Source: Candidatus Bipolaricaulota bacterium (GTDB lineage Bacteria > Bipolaricaulota > Bipolaricaulia > M55B111). Taken from it: DNA of 38,096 nt. A model generated the notes under the pieces. It did not search any database, was not told where the DNA came from, and worked only from the letters and a program-made list of their open reading frames with translations. Location of the stretch: contig JAIPHJ010000018.1 in assembly GCA_021735245.1 (NCBI GenBank), positions 1 to 38,096 of the forward strand, given 5' to 3'. Shown here in pieces: positions 7,947 to 16,617 of this stretch (within the stretch, counting starts at the first letter, position 1; every line of letters begins with the position of its first letter). A program made the translations under genes and the position numbers.

Positions 7947-10900
7947 TTGGGCTTAAATGAAGAAAAAGTTATAAAACAAACTATAGAACTCTTAGACTCA
8001 TCGGTTGACTATTCAAATTATGATCAATCTGATGATGTAAATACATACTTAGATTACATAAAGAGAAGCCATAGCGATGAAAGATCTCTTATGGATTCGC
8101 TTTTTTTGTCATTCTTGGAAGAAATTTTAGGATTCACATTAGGAAAAACTCTTCGCGCCAAAGAGGATATCTCGAATAAAGGAAATTATCCAGACTATTT
8201 CCCAGTTGATACAAGAACACATACATTTCTTTTTGATGCTAAGGGCACTGATACTCGAGATTTAGGTGAACACTATAGCCAAATTGAAAAATATATTGAG
8301 AGTCACCCAGGAAATATTGATTATGGGGTTCTGTCTAATATGAGGGATTTAGAAGTTTACACCCTAAGTAGCTCTAATCCAATCCCAGATTACAGTTTTA
8401 GTTTCAGTAAACTATATAGGGATACCCAAAGAAATAATATTAGTACAGTAAAAAAGAAGGATAATACCTCGAAATTCTTTAATTTTGTCAGGAAATTCTC
8501 TCATCAAGATCTTTCACTTGAGCAGAAGTTTCAAAAAGTAAAAGATGGCAGTCCTTGGACAGGTGAAGAAGAACTGGGAGTTCAGTTGCTCGTCAACACA
8601 CTAGATAGCATTGTTAGTATCCTCCACGAGGACGTGAGGAAAAATCTGCCCACACTTAAAAATATAGTCGAGTCTAATCCTGAAAGAGCTCAAAAAATCT
8701 CCCAGGAAATTGAATATATTGCGTCTCAAACTTCTGAAGATCATGAACTAGAAGAGGCTACTACAGACACCCTTGTAACAGCACTAAATAAAACTTCAGA
8801 GGACGATTTATATTATCAAGCACTAGACACGTTACTTCTCAGAACAGCTTATTTTACGATGACTAAGTTACTATTGGTAAGAATGTGGGAAGACATTGGG
8901 TTTATTGATCAAACCTTGTATGATGGCGGGCTGGAAAATTGGTATGAGCAGTTCAATCAAGAGTTAAAAAGAGTCCTCAGATACGCATTTGACTTAGCTG
9001 GAGAGAAATATCAATGGCTCTTTGAGGCTGAAAATAATTACACTTGGTATACTCCTTCGGACAAAGCACTAATTGAGGTCCTTTACAAGTTGTCTAACTT
9101 TAATCTAGGAAAGTTAGATCGGGATGTATTAGGCACTGTATATGAAGACTATATTGACGAAGTAGACAAGAAGAATAAAGGCCAATACTACACTCCTAGA
9201 GAAATAGTAACCTTTATTTGGGATCAAGTAGGCTTCAAAGACACCGGAGCATATTTCAATCAGCGAGAAGGAAAACGGGAGCCCGCTAAAATATTTGATC
9301 CAGCTTCAGGTTCTGGAGGGTTTCTTGTAGAAGCTGCGAGGAGAATTAGAAAGAAATCGAACTTAAACCTCTCCGACAAAGAGAATATCAAAGATATTAG
9401 AACGAGCATAGTCTCGGGCTTATTTGGATCTGAGATCTCTGTTTTTCCATACTACATCACAGAAGTAAACTTATTGATTCAACTAACGCCAGTAATAAAA
9501 CGACTTCTCGAACTACAGCCCAATTACAGCGAACACTTGCCCTTGCCGGTTGTTCAAACGGACTCTCTCTCACTCCATAACCCTTGGAATCATTTTTTTG
9601 ATGACCAAGAAGAGCCTCAACCTGATGAAAGTAAAAGCATTATGCGTTTCGTTCACGGGAAGAAGTCAATATGGAAAAAAATCAAGGGAGAATTAGCAGG
9701 TAATTTTGATTACTGTTGCGCAAACCCTCCTTATGTTGGTGAAAAAGGGCACAAAGAAAAATTTCGCAACACTAGGGAAAACTACGAATATTGGGACAAG
9801 TATTATCAAGGCAAAATGGACTACTTTTATTGGTTCATCATCCTAGGCCTATCCAAGCTTAAACCTGGTGGAAAACTAGGTTTTATTACCACATCTTATT
9901 GGCCTTTCGCGGATGGTGCTTCAAAACTAAGGAAGTACATTTTAAATAATGCTAAAATCGACAAAATGATAATGTTTGGGAAGGTTAAAATATTTAAGCA
10001 TGCCAAAGGCCAGCATAATATGGTCTTTGTACTTGAAAAGCTACCCGGAGACGAAAATAAAGAGGCAAGGTCTGAAAACCACCCAAAAATAGTAAGGGTC
10101 AAGCGAGATAATAAAGAGTTACCGGGAGAAGATATATCAAGCAAATTAGAATTTACAACAGAAAAAATTGAAAAACACATAGGTAAAAATTCTTATGAAG
10201 ATGAGTACATAAAGGTTTTCACTAGTGAGGCCAAGCAAGGTAAGTTACCCGAAAACGGTGACCCGTGGAGAGCACTCTTTAATCCACTTGATATTAACGA
10301 AAGTAATGTGGAGAGACTGAGTGAAGTTTGCCATATCGACACAGGAATTGACACGGGTGCAAATAAGGTAACTTCAAGAAAAGCTTCTCTATTACCACAA
10401 AATACAGATGCATCTGTTGGAGACGGAATATTCGTGCTAAATACTACAGAAAAAGAGAAATTCTTAAGAAATGCTACTGATAAAGAAGCAAAAAGAGTAA
10501 ACGATATTTTGGACAGTAACAATACTTACAGGTATACTGTACAGCTAGATGAGAGAGAACGTTCCCTTATATATATTACTGATGATGATGACATTACAGA
10601 TTTTCCAAATATTAAAAAACATCTGAAAAAATTTAAACCAATACTGGAGAGCAGAGCAGAGATGGAGCGTAACTCCAACCGGGAGTGGTATTCTCTAGCT
10701 TGGCCTCGTAAGAAAATAGATTTTTCAGAACCAAAAATAGTAACTGCTTCTAGATCTCCACAAAATTGCTTTGCTTTAGATAAACAAGGCTTATATGGAC
10801 TTTCAGGAATATTCTTTATTCAAAACAAATCCGAGGTAAACGAAGAACTAGAATATATACTGGGTGTACTCAATAGTGAAGTTATTGATAGATATTGCGG

Positions 10901-11408
10901 TATGACCTTTAAAAAGCTAGGTGAGAATCGGGAATATGTTAAAAATTCGCTTTCTTCAATACCAATAAGGCGGATAGACTTTGAAAAAGACGAAGAAAAG
11001 GAAGCACATGATCTTATTGTCGAGAAGGTCAACAAGATAAGAGAAACAAAAAGGGAACTAGAGGAGTACTCAAGTTATTTTTCTAAAGATACACTGCAAG
11101 ATATTGAGCAAAATAATTCGTTATCTCAGATCGAGGATCGTGAAAAACTAATTAGTAATATGGAAGCAGATAAAGTTTACTCAATTCGTACCCATCCTGA
11201 TATTTCAATCAGTAATCCAAATGAAAATTCTTTAGGATCCGGTCTCTACATATCTGATATAGGTGATTTAAAGAGCGTAATGGAGGGTCATGAGCTTGAA
11301 ATAATTATGAAAGACAACGAAAGCGTCTTTTTGAAAGGACCTAAAGATCTTCTAGTTTTACTTAACAACTTGCGTCTGAACAAAACTACGAAAAATGGGT
11401 TTCTTTAA
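7947..11408 (+). CDS. type IIG restriction enzyme / N6-adenine DNA methyltransferase
   Basis: A single 1153-residue chain with nuclease, methylase and target recognition. The N-terminus has a PD-(D/E)xK nuclease signature: P82-D83, then D97-A98-K99 in FLFDAKG. The methylase has YYTPREIV near residue 410, SAM motif I FDPASGSGGFL at 450-460 and catalytic motif IV NPPY at 593-596, which indicates N6-adenine methylation. The C-terminal 450 residues look like a specificity domain, including GVLNSEVIDRYCGMTFKKLG. TTG 7947 is the start, with GGGGTGA six bases upstream. No separate HsdS or HsdR lies nearby, which favours type IIG (Eco57I-like) over type I. PglX of BREX is an alternative, but its partner genes are absent and the nuclease motif argues against it. 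Confidence 0.85.
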   Translation: MGLNEEKVIKQTIELLDSSVDYSNYDQSDDVNTYLDYIKRSHSDERSLMDSLFLSFLEEILGFTLGKTLRAKEDISNKGNYPDYFPVDTRTHTFLFDAKGTDTRDLGEHYSQIEKYIESHPGNIDYGVLSNMRDLEVYTLSSSNPIPDYSFSFSKLYRDTQRNNISTVKKKDNTSKFFNFVRKFSHQDLSLEQKFQKVKDGSPWTGEEELGVQLLVNTLDSIVSILHEDVRKNLPTLKNIVESNPERAQKISQEIEYIASQTSEDHELEEATTDTLVTALNKTSEDDLYYQALDTLLLRTAYFTMTKLLLVRMWEDIGFIDQTLYDGGLENWYEQFNQELKRVLRYAFDLAGEKYQWLFEAENNYTWYTPSDKALIEVLYKLSNFNLGKLDRDVLGTVYEDYIDEVDKKNKGQYYTPREIVTFIWDQVGFKDTGAYFNQREGKREPAKIFDPASGSGGFLVEAARRIRKKSNLNLSDKENIKDIRTSIVSGLFGSEISVFPYYITEVNLLIQLTPVIKRLLELQPNYSEHLPLPVVQTDSLSLHNPWNHFFDDQEEPQPDESKSIMRFVHGKKSIWKKIKGELAGNFDYCCANPPYVGEKGHKEKFRNTRENYEYWDKYYQGKMDYFYWFIILGLSKLKPGGKLGFITTSYWPFADGASKLRKYILNNAKIDKMIMFGKVKIFKHAKGQHNMVFVLEKLPGDENKEARSENHPKIVRVKRDNKELPGEDISSKLEFTTEKIEKHIGKNSYEDEYIKVFTSEAKQGKLPENGDPWRALFNPLDINESNVERLSEVCHIDTGIDTGANKVTSRKASLLPQNTDASVGDGIFVLNTTEKEKFLRNATDKEAKRVNDILDSNNTYRYTVQLDERERSLIYITDDDDITDFPNIKKHLKKFKPILESRAEMERNSNREWYSLAWPRKKIDFSEPKIVTASRSPQNCFALDKQGLYGLSGIFFIQNKSEVNEELEYILGVLNSEVIDRYCGMTFKKLGENREYVKNSLSSIPIRRIDFEKDEEKEAHDLIVEKVNKIRETKRELEEYSSYFSKDTLQDIEQNNSLSQIEDREKLISNMEADKVYSIRTHPDISISNPNENSLGSGLYISDIGDLKSVMEGHELEIIMKDNESVFLKGPKDLLVLLNNLRLNKTTKNGFL

Positions 11409-11419
11409 AGGAAAATTTA

Positions 11420-11554
11420 TTGATTCCGAAAACAGCCAATAAAGTTGAAAAACTAGAAAACAACATCTTAACACAAGTATCTGATTTAAGAAGTGAAATC
11501 TTAGACTTGCAACAAGACATTGATGAAGCGATAGAACAGCTTTATGAAATATAA
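11420..11554 (+). CDS. small coiled-coil protein downstream of the type IIG gene
   Basis: A 44-residue frame opening with TTG at 11420, 11 bp after the restriction-methylase stop, with AAAGGA at 11407-11412 placed as a ribosome-binding site. The sequence is dominated by heptad-like leucine and isoleucine spacing (KVEKLENNILTQVSDLRSEI), so it should form a coiled coil. It is charged and has no membrane segment. Its tight coupling suggests co-expression with the restriction enzyme, perhaps as a partner or control peptide. It could also be a trimmed remnant of a longer gene. I recognise no family. Confidence 0.5.
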   Translation: MIPKTANKVEKLENNILTQVSDLRSEILDLQQDIDEAIEQLYEI

Positions 11555-11667
11555 TAAGGAAGCCACACCCGTTCTAGTTTCAAGTATACCAATTTACTTT
11601 CACAGCGAAACGTAATTTGTAATGGTTCAAACAAAATATTAAAGAATATTTTTAACATTTCGAGAGG

Positions 11668-11693
11668 AGTAAAATTAGGTAACTAATTTTACT
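11668..11693. promoter_or_regulatory. perfect 11-bp palindrome upstream of the HTH gene
   Basis: AGTAAAATTAG and CTAATTTTACT are exact reverse complements around GTAA. The hairpin lies 114 bp after the small coiled-coil gene and 44 bp upstream of the likely -35 box of the HTH gene. There is no following T tract, so an operator, perhaps for the HTH protein itself, is at least as likely as a terminator. Confidence 0.5.
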
Positions 11694-11736
11694 GACCTTC
11701 TGGGTTTAACCGGAGATAGTTCTCCAAATTATCCAT

Positions 11737-11764
11737 TTGCAAATTTGTTATGACGTGATAAAAT
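11737..11764 (+). promoter_or_regulatory. sigma-70-type promoter of the HTH gene
   Basis: TTGCAA at 11737-11742 and TAAAAT at 11759-11764 are separated by 16 bases and lie 46 bp before the ATG at 11810. They match the -35 and -10 consensus at 5 of 6 positions each. Confidence 0.45.
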
Positions 11765-11809
11765 AAACTCATATAACCTGTCATTAACCTCAGCTAATTT
11801 ACCTCCATT

Positions 11810-12175
11810 ATGTCAGAAAGATCGAAGGCAAAATCCGGTAACGTGGACTACGACCTCTCCGTAAAGCAAGCGGCAAAAACCCTGGGTAAATCAACCAGGA
11901 CGATTCACAGATATATCGACAAAGGCAAGCTGCCCCGGTCGTATGTCACGACCGAAAACGGCAAAGAAATCTGCTTAAAAAGCGGGGAAATCATCCGGTT
12001 GGCCGCCAAGCTAAATGAAAACGATGGCAAAGCTCCCGAAGGCGATACTGGGGAGGAGGGCCCCGGACCCTTCGGTTCCGATGATCCGACCAGGCTTAAT
12101 ATAAGGGGAGTCCTTTCCAGGTATGAAAAAAGGTGGCTGCAGCGCCTGCTTGCCAAAGACAGGAGTCAGAAGTGA
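11810..12175 (+). CDS. excisionase/MerR-type helix-turn-helix protein
   Basis: A 121-residue protein. Residues about 15-60 form a helix-turn-helix of the excisionase/MerR class: SVKQAAKTLGKSTRTIHRYI followed by DKGKLPRSYV, where the wing reads the operator. A long acidic, glycine/proline-rich linker (about 70-95) leads to a short basic C-terminal helix. There is no effector domain. Such proteins act as small DNA-binding regulators or as recombination directionality factors. No integrase lies nearby, so regulation is more likely. Base composition is clearly more G+C-rich than in the preceding island, so this gene marks the boundary to the metabolic region. The ATG lacks an obvious Shine-Dalgarno sequence; a promoter and a palindrome lie upstream. 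Confidence 0.7.
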   Translation: MSERSKAKSGNVDYDLSVKQAAKTLGKSTRTIHRYIDKGKLPRSYVTTENGKEICLKSGEIIRLAAKLNENDGKAPEGDTGEEGPGPFGSDDPTRLNIRGVLSRYEKRWLQRLLAKDRSQK

Positions 12176-12501
12176 AAAACCCTAATAGATGTTTTACGCA
12201 ACTACCAAGAGTGTTAGCGCCAAGGTTTAATCTCCGGCGAAAAGTCAACCCCTGAGGGCAGCAGGTAATTCGTGATCCCCGGACCGAAGGAATATTTAAA
12301 CGGACGTTCCAATCCCATGCTTTCGGCCGTGAATTTCTTGCTATTGCCAAAGTTATATTGGGCTGCTCAACATAGAAAGGAGAGAAAAAGGCAGTGCTGA
12401 CAAGCTGAAAAACCGTACGCTTCTCTTAAAATGGTACAGAGAAGGACCCGGACCTTAAGTTTATTTGTAAATCGTTGCGGCCATAAAAGGAGTGTGAAAA
12501 C
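12176..12501. other. intergenic region before the UroD-family genes
   Basis: No gene is supported in these 326 bp. A hairpin (CTTCTCT at 12420-12426 with AGAGAAG at 12438-12444) lies 57 bp upstream of the first UroD-family start, and an AAAGGAGAG sequence at about 12376 is not followed by a meaningful reading frame. The promoter of the downstream genes is probably here but could not be placed. Confidence 0.4.
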
Positions 12502-13719
12502 TTGGATCATAGAGAAAGGGTTCTAAAATCCTTAAACCACAGGGAGGCTGATAGAGTACCAATTGATATCGGGGGGACGCGGTCGACGGGAATTCATTCC
12601 CTCGCCTATAGGAAATTGAGGGAATACCTCGGGTGGGAGACGGGATCGATTAAACTCTACGACGTATGTCAGCAACTGGCAGAAATTGACAGGGATATTT
12701 TAGAAAAATTTGATGCAGATGTAGTGTCCGTTAACAGACTTTCTCCATCGTACGGAATCAGGATTGACGAATGGAAAAAGGGACAACTTGTCGACGGATC
12801 AACTGCGGTGGTGCCGCAGGGTTTTGACCCGGTACGGGAAGGGGATGTTTTCAAGATAAAAAACGAGGAAGGGAAAACTGTCGCCACAAGATCGAAAGAT
12901 TCTCTGTATTACGATAGTGTGGGGATTGACCATCCTCTCGCGGAGGCGGAAACAGTACGGGAAATAGAAAATAAATTCCCGACCCGGGAAATAACTGATG
13001 ACGAGAGGGAATACCTATATAGTAATGCGAGAAGTTACCGAGAGGAAACTGATTACGCAATCATATCGACTTTCGGGGGTAGTTTGTACGAAGCCAGCCA
13101 GGGCCTCAGAGGCCCCAAACAATGGTATTTGGACCTGGCTAAGAACGAAAAAATAGTGAATAAAGTTTTGGATCTATTGCTTGAGCAGCATTTGAAAAAC
13201 TTGAAAACGTTCGTCGAAGTTCTGGGCAAAAATATTGATATAGTGGTCTTTGGTGGGGATGATCTGGGGATGCAGGACCGCCCTCAGATATCTCCGGAGA
13301 CCTACAGGAAGTACTTCAAAAGTCGCCACAAGGAGATGTGGGATTACGTCAAAGAGCACACCAATTGGAAAATATTTCTTCACTCCTGTGGGTCTATCTA
13401 TAAACTGCTTCCGGACTTAATTGAAGCAGGGGTGGATATAATTAACCCCGTCCAAATAAATGCAAAAGGTATGGAGCCGAAAAGGTTAAAACACGAATTC
13501 GGGGAGGAAATCGTGTTTTGGGGTGGCGGATGTGATACCCAGAACGTCCTTCCTAAAGGGACCACCAAAGAAGTTATCGAAGAGGTCAAAAAAAACATAG
13601 ATATTTTCGCCCCGGGAGGAGGATTCGTATTTACCCCCGTTCATAATATTCAACCTGATGTTTCTCCGGAAAAAATAGTAACATTATATGAAACGGCCAG
13701 GGAATATGGGGTCTATTAA
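12502..13719 (+). CDS. uroporphyrinogen decarboxylase-family protein (MtaA/MtbA-like) 1
   Basis: A 405-residue member of the UroD superfamily, the TIM-barrel group containing HemE and the zinc-dependent methylcobamide:CoM methyltransferases. The N-terminus MDHRERVLKSLNHREADRVP is typical of the methyltransferase-like branch, not of HemE. The metal motif His-x-Cys is present (H294, C296 in LHSCG), and a further Cys (C344 in GGGCDTQ) may help. The third cysteine of MtaA/MtbA, in a Gly-Cys-Gly turn, is replaced by GGGFVF. No corrinoid protein or MtaB-type partner lies nearby, so the methyl donor and acceptor are unknown. Translation starts at TTG 12502 after AAAGGAGTG. It is the first of three co-directional paralogues. 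Confidence 0.82.
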   Translation: MDHRERVLKSLNHREADRVPIDIGGTRSTGIHSLAYRKLREYLGWETGSIKLYDVCQQLAEIDRDILEKFDADVVSVNRLSPSYGIRIDEWKKGQLVDGSTAVVPQGFDPVREGDVFKIKNEEGKTVATRSKDSLYYDSVGIDHPLAEAETVREIENKFPTREITDDEREYLYSNARSYREETDYAIISTFGGSLYEASQGLRGPKQWYLDLAKNEKIVNKVLDLLLEQHLKNLKTFVEVLGKNIDIVVFGGDDLGMQDRPQISPETYRKYFKSRHKEMWDYVKEHTNWKIFLHSCGSIYKLLPDLIEAGVDIINPVQINAKGMEPKRLKHEFGEEIVFWGGGCDTQNVLPKGTTKEVIEEVKKNIDIFAPGGGFVFTPVHNIQPDVSPEKIVTLYETAREYGVY

Positions 13720-13865
13720 CTCGCCTGGTAAAATCTACACCCGCCTGCACGCCCTCGGAGGAATTCGTATTTCCCGGATCAGGGGGGTTTGGGTGGTTTA
13801 ATGGACGCAGGACTTTTTAATTAATAGAGAACTTTCTTTATCTATCATCCAGTGAGGTGGAGTGG

Positions 13866-15053
13866 TTGAATTTTAGGGAAAAGTTAATCCAGCTCTGGGA
13901 AGGCTCGGGCGAGGAAGTCGTCTGGCAACCGAGATTGGAATATTGGTATCAGGCAAATCGAAACAGGGGAACCCTTCCTGACAAATATGAAGACAAAAGT
14001 TTGGTTGAGATTTACGATGATTTAGGGGCGTCAGTTCGTTATTACGGTCCTTATCAAGGGGGTAGTGGGTTCTCAGGCTTTTTGGATTTCCAGTATACGA
14101 ATGTCGAAATTGAAGAGAGCGCTTCGTGGAGAAATTCTGACAGAAAGGGGTCGGTAAGCGTAGAGAACGTTAATGAAAATACAGCAGGTTTAAAATCAAT
14201 CAAAAGGACTTATAAAACGCCAGTCGGCAAGCTAACGGAAAAACAAAAGGTAAGCAAATGGGGGGAAACTTCCCATATTGTAGATTACCCAATAAGTGAA
14301 ATAGATGATATTGAGATAATGAAATACATCCTGGAGGATCGGGAAGTCCAGTTCGACGATGATTTCTATAGGGAGGCGGAAACAAATCTAGGTAAAAGAG
14401 GCCTGGTTCAGTTCTACTTCCCGCGCTCGCCTTTGGCTAGATTGTTTATTGAGTATATGGGGCTTGAGAAGGCGGTCGTCGAGTTAAAGAGAAACCGGAA
14501 AAAGATTGAATCCCTGATGGAATTTATAGATAGGCAGAATGACGAGATCTTCGAAGAACTTGTAAATTGTCCCGCCCAGGTTCTGAATTTTGGGGAGAAT
14601 ATAGACCAAAACCTGTTTCCCCCCAACCTATTTAGAAAATACCTGGTACCATATTACGAAAAGAGATTAAAACAGTTAAAAAATGCTGGTAAAAAGTGTC
14701 ATTTACACGTAGACGGATCCTTTAAGGATTTGATACCTCTCCTTAAGAAGCTTGATTTTGACGGATTTGAAGCTCTAACTCCAAAACCACAGGGAGATGT
14801 ATCCCTGGAGGAGATGAAGGAGACAGTGGGGGACAAGATATTATTGGACGGTATACCCGCGATTCTCTTCCTGGATAATTATCCCGAGGAAAGATTGTTC
14901 GAGTTAACATCCAGGGTTCTGGAGATTTTCTCCCCCCGGCTCATTTTGGGTGTATCCGATGAGTTGCCTCCAGATGCGGATATTGACCGGGTAAAAATTA
15001 TTGGAGAGATGGTAGCCGAGTTTAACTCCGATAATCGATTACCTGCAACTTAA
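13866..15053 (+). CDS. uroporphyrinogen decarboxylase-family protein 2
   Basis: A UroD-superfamily protein of about 395 residues, divergent from the first paralogue. Counted from the in-frame GTG at 13857, the expected His-x-Cys motif is H284-x-D286 (CHLHVDG), so classical zinc-thiolate methyl transfer is unlikely unless Asp is a ligand. A family-typical stretch follows (DGFEALTPKPQGDVSLEEM). The GTG at 13857 lies inside the GAGGTGG that should serve as ribosome-binding site; TTG 13866, five bases after it, is the better start and is used here. The gene follows paralogue 1 by about 145 bp. Reaction unknown; the context with a glycosidase and sugar genes suggests a role in sugar or methoxylated-compound metabolism, as inference only. 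Confidence 0.78.
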   Translation: MNFREKLIQLWEGSGEEVVWQPRLEYWYQANRNRGTLPDKYEDKSLVEIYDDLGASVRYYGPYQGGSGFSGFLDFQYTNVEIEESASWRNSDRKGSVSVENVNENTAGLKSIKRTYKTPVGKLTEKQKVSKWGETSHIVDYPISEIDDIEIMKYILEDREVQFDDDFYREAETNLGKRGLVQFYFPRSPLARLFIEYMGLEKAVVELKRNRKKIESLMEFIDRQNDEIFEELVNCPAQVLNFGENIDQNLFPPNLFRKYLVPYYEKRLKQLKNAGKKCHLHVDGSFKDLIPLLKKLDFDGFEALTPKPQGDVSLEEMKETVGDKILLDGIPAILFLDNYPEERLFELTSRVLEIFSPRLILGVSDELPPDADIDRVKIIGEMVAEFNSDNRLPAT

Positions 15054-15430
15054 AAAAACGTAGTAGTGAGATCGCGAGCAGGGCCGCCTGACTCTTTAAG
15101 GAATAATTTCCGGTCTAATTATCAACGTTGCCAGCATTTTTGTAAAACCTCTCAACCTCCGGAAACCCCCCTCTATAGGTTTTGCAACTCGTGATAGAAC
15201 GATTCTAATTTTAGTCGGATAAGTTCAAGAACTCCTACCCGTAAGATAACTCGGGCAGGTGATTCTTTCGCCAAAATTTCCCGGTGAATATCCCCTTAAC
15301 TCCAGCGCAAGTATAATTGGCGGTAAATACTTTCTGAATTAACCTTTTTCAATGGAATTGGCGCTATTGCAGCGTAGAAATGGCCTCGTCCGTTTTTTAT
15401 ACTATAAAAGGATCTCAGGAGGATATAGAT
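15054..15430. other. intergenic region with hairpins and a promoter
   Basis: There is no gene in this 377-bp gap. TTGTAAAACCT (15140-15150) and AGGTTTTGCAA (15177-15187) form an 11-bp helix with one G-U pair. CCTACCCG (15234-15241) and CGGGCAGG (15252-15259) pair except for one mismatch. The promoter of the third UroD-family gene lies at the end. The hairpins could be a leader or a terminator system, but no known riboswitch pattern was recognised. Confidence 0.4.
15375..15403 (+). promoter_or_regulatory. sigma-70-type promoter of UroD-family gene 3
   Basis: TAGAAA (15375-15380) and TATACT (15398-15403) are spaced by 17 bases. Transcription would start near 15410, just ahead of AGGAGGA at 15417-15423 and the ATG at 15431. 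This also argues that an in-frame ATG at 15380 is not used, because it falls in the -35 box. Confidence 0.5.
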
Positions 15431-16471
15431 ATGGTTCAAAGGGCCAGGGAAATGGTCGAGAAAACTCTCGACTTCGAAAATCCCGAGAGAGTTCCACGAG
15501 ATTTATGGTTTCTTCCAGCCGTGGATATGTTCCAGAAAGAGGAAAAGCGAGAGATACTGGAACGTTTCCCTCCCGATATAGTCAAAGCCCGGTTTGAGCC
15601 CGGCACCTCTGAAGTGCAAAGAAATTCCCCTCTGCCTGAGTGCAACAATGCTTCCATCGAGCGACCGGAAAAAGGTAAGAGATATATAGATGAATGGGGT
15701 AGCGTATTTAGAGTGGCCGAGGACGGTGTAATTGGTGAGGTAAAAGAACCCGTAATTGAGGATTGGGACGAACTAAATAGTTTCGAACCCCCGTGGGATT
15801 ACCTGGAGACGACCGATCTCTCCAGAGTTGACGAAAGCTGCAGGAAAAGCGAAAAATTTACGCTTTCCGGTCTATGCGGTCATCCCTTCGAGAGGTTGCA
15901 GTACCTCCGGGGCTCGGAGAATCTCTACAGGGACCTAATTAGGAACAGAAAAGAAGTAGAAGAACTCCTGGAGATTATCCATCGTTTCAACCTGGAGCGG
16001 ATTGGGATGTGGTTGAATACGGAGGTGGATGCCGTAACGCTAATGGATGACTGGGGAGGCGAAAACAGCTTGTTGGTCTCTCCCGAGCTATGGAGGAGTC
16101 TGTTCAAACCGCTCTACAAAGAATATTGTGACCTAATTCACGAACACGACAAATACGTTTTCTTTCACTCCGATGGGTTCATAGAAGACATTTACCCGGA
16201 TTTAATTGAGGTGGGAGTAGATGCACTTAACTCTCAGTTGTTTGTGATGGATATCGAGAAACTTGCCGCAAAGTACAGGGGAGAAATTACCTTCTGGGGA
16301 GAGATCGATAGGCGGTTACTTGCTTTAGGTACTCCCGCCGAAGTCTCTGAGGCTACGAGTAAAGCCAGGGAGCACCTGGACGATGGGAGAGGAGGGGTAA
16401 TTGCTCAATGCGAATGGGGTAAAAATAATCCCAAGGAAAACATAGAAGCAGTATTTCGAACGTGGGAATAA
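15431..16471 (+). CDS. uroporphyrinogen decarboxylase-family protein 3
   Basis: A 346-residue UroD-superfamily protein, the smallest of the three. The metal-site region reads FFHSDGF, with H246-x-D248 in place of His-x-Cys, as in paralogue 2. The end of the barrel has ITFWGEIDRR. Family landmarks include LMDDWGGENSLLVSPELWRSL, the helix that packs beside the active site (read as two adjoining motifs, LMDDWGGE and SPELWRSLFKP). An in-frame ATG lies 51 bp further upstream, but AGGAGGA seven bases before 15431 and the promoter position fix the start here. It has its own promoter and ends 146 bp before the convergent GH38 gene. Function unknown; homologues often sit in sugar-catabolism loci. Confidence 0.8.
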   Translation: MVQRAREMVEKTLDFENPERVPRDLWFLPAVDMFQKEEKREILERFPPDIVKARFEPGTSEVQRNSPLPECNNASIERPEKGKRYIDEWGSVFRVAEDGVIGEVKEPVIEDWDELNSFEPPWDYLETTDLSRVDESCRKSEKFTLSGLCGHPFERLQYLRGSENLYRDLIRNRKEVEELLEIIHRFNLERIGMWLNTEVDAVTLMDDWGGENSLLVSPELWRSLFKPLYKEYCDLIHEHDKYVFFHSDGFIEDIYPDLIEVGVDALNSQLFVMDIEKLAAKYRGEITFWGEIDRRLLALGTPAEVSEATSKAREHLDDGRGGVIAQCEWGKNNPKENIEAVFRTWE

Positions 16472-16518
16472 TATTTCTCAACCACCTCTTACCCCCGGGT
16501 GTCAGGGGCGTAAAATAG

Positions 16519-16544
16519 GTATCTCGGAATTGGTCCGATGATAC
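16519..16544. terminator. hairpin between convergent genes
   Basis: GTATC-TCGGA at 16519-16528 pairs with TCCGA-(T)-GATAC at 16534-16544 around a 5-base loop. It lies in the 146-bp gap between the convergent UroD-family 3 and GH38 genes. There is no T tract, so termination is only a guess from position. Confidence 0.3.
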
Positions 16545-16617
16545 TTCCTCCAGTTAGATGTTTTATACTCCCCACAATGAAGTTCTAAGCCAGGTGACTC
16601 CTGCCCGAGAGATAGGC

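Noticed and set aside
7947-11408. BREX system with PglX
   Set aside because: No BrxA, BrxB, BrxC, PglZ or BrxL genes are present, and the N-terminal nuclease signature favours type IIG.
15054-15430. Possible cobalamin riboswitch upstream of UroD-family gene 3 (CCCGGTGAATATCCCC near 15290)
   Set aside because: The other conserved boxes of the cobalamin aptamer are absent and the match is short.
15380-15430. Upstream ATG giving a 17-residue N-terminal extension of UroD-family protein 3
   Set aside because: It falls in the likely -35 box, and the strong AGGAGGA site serves the ATG at 15431.
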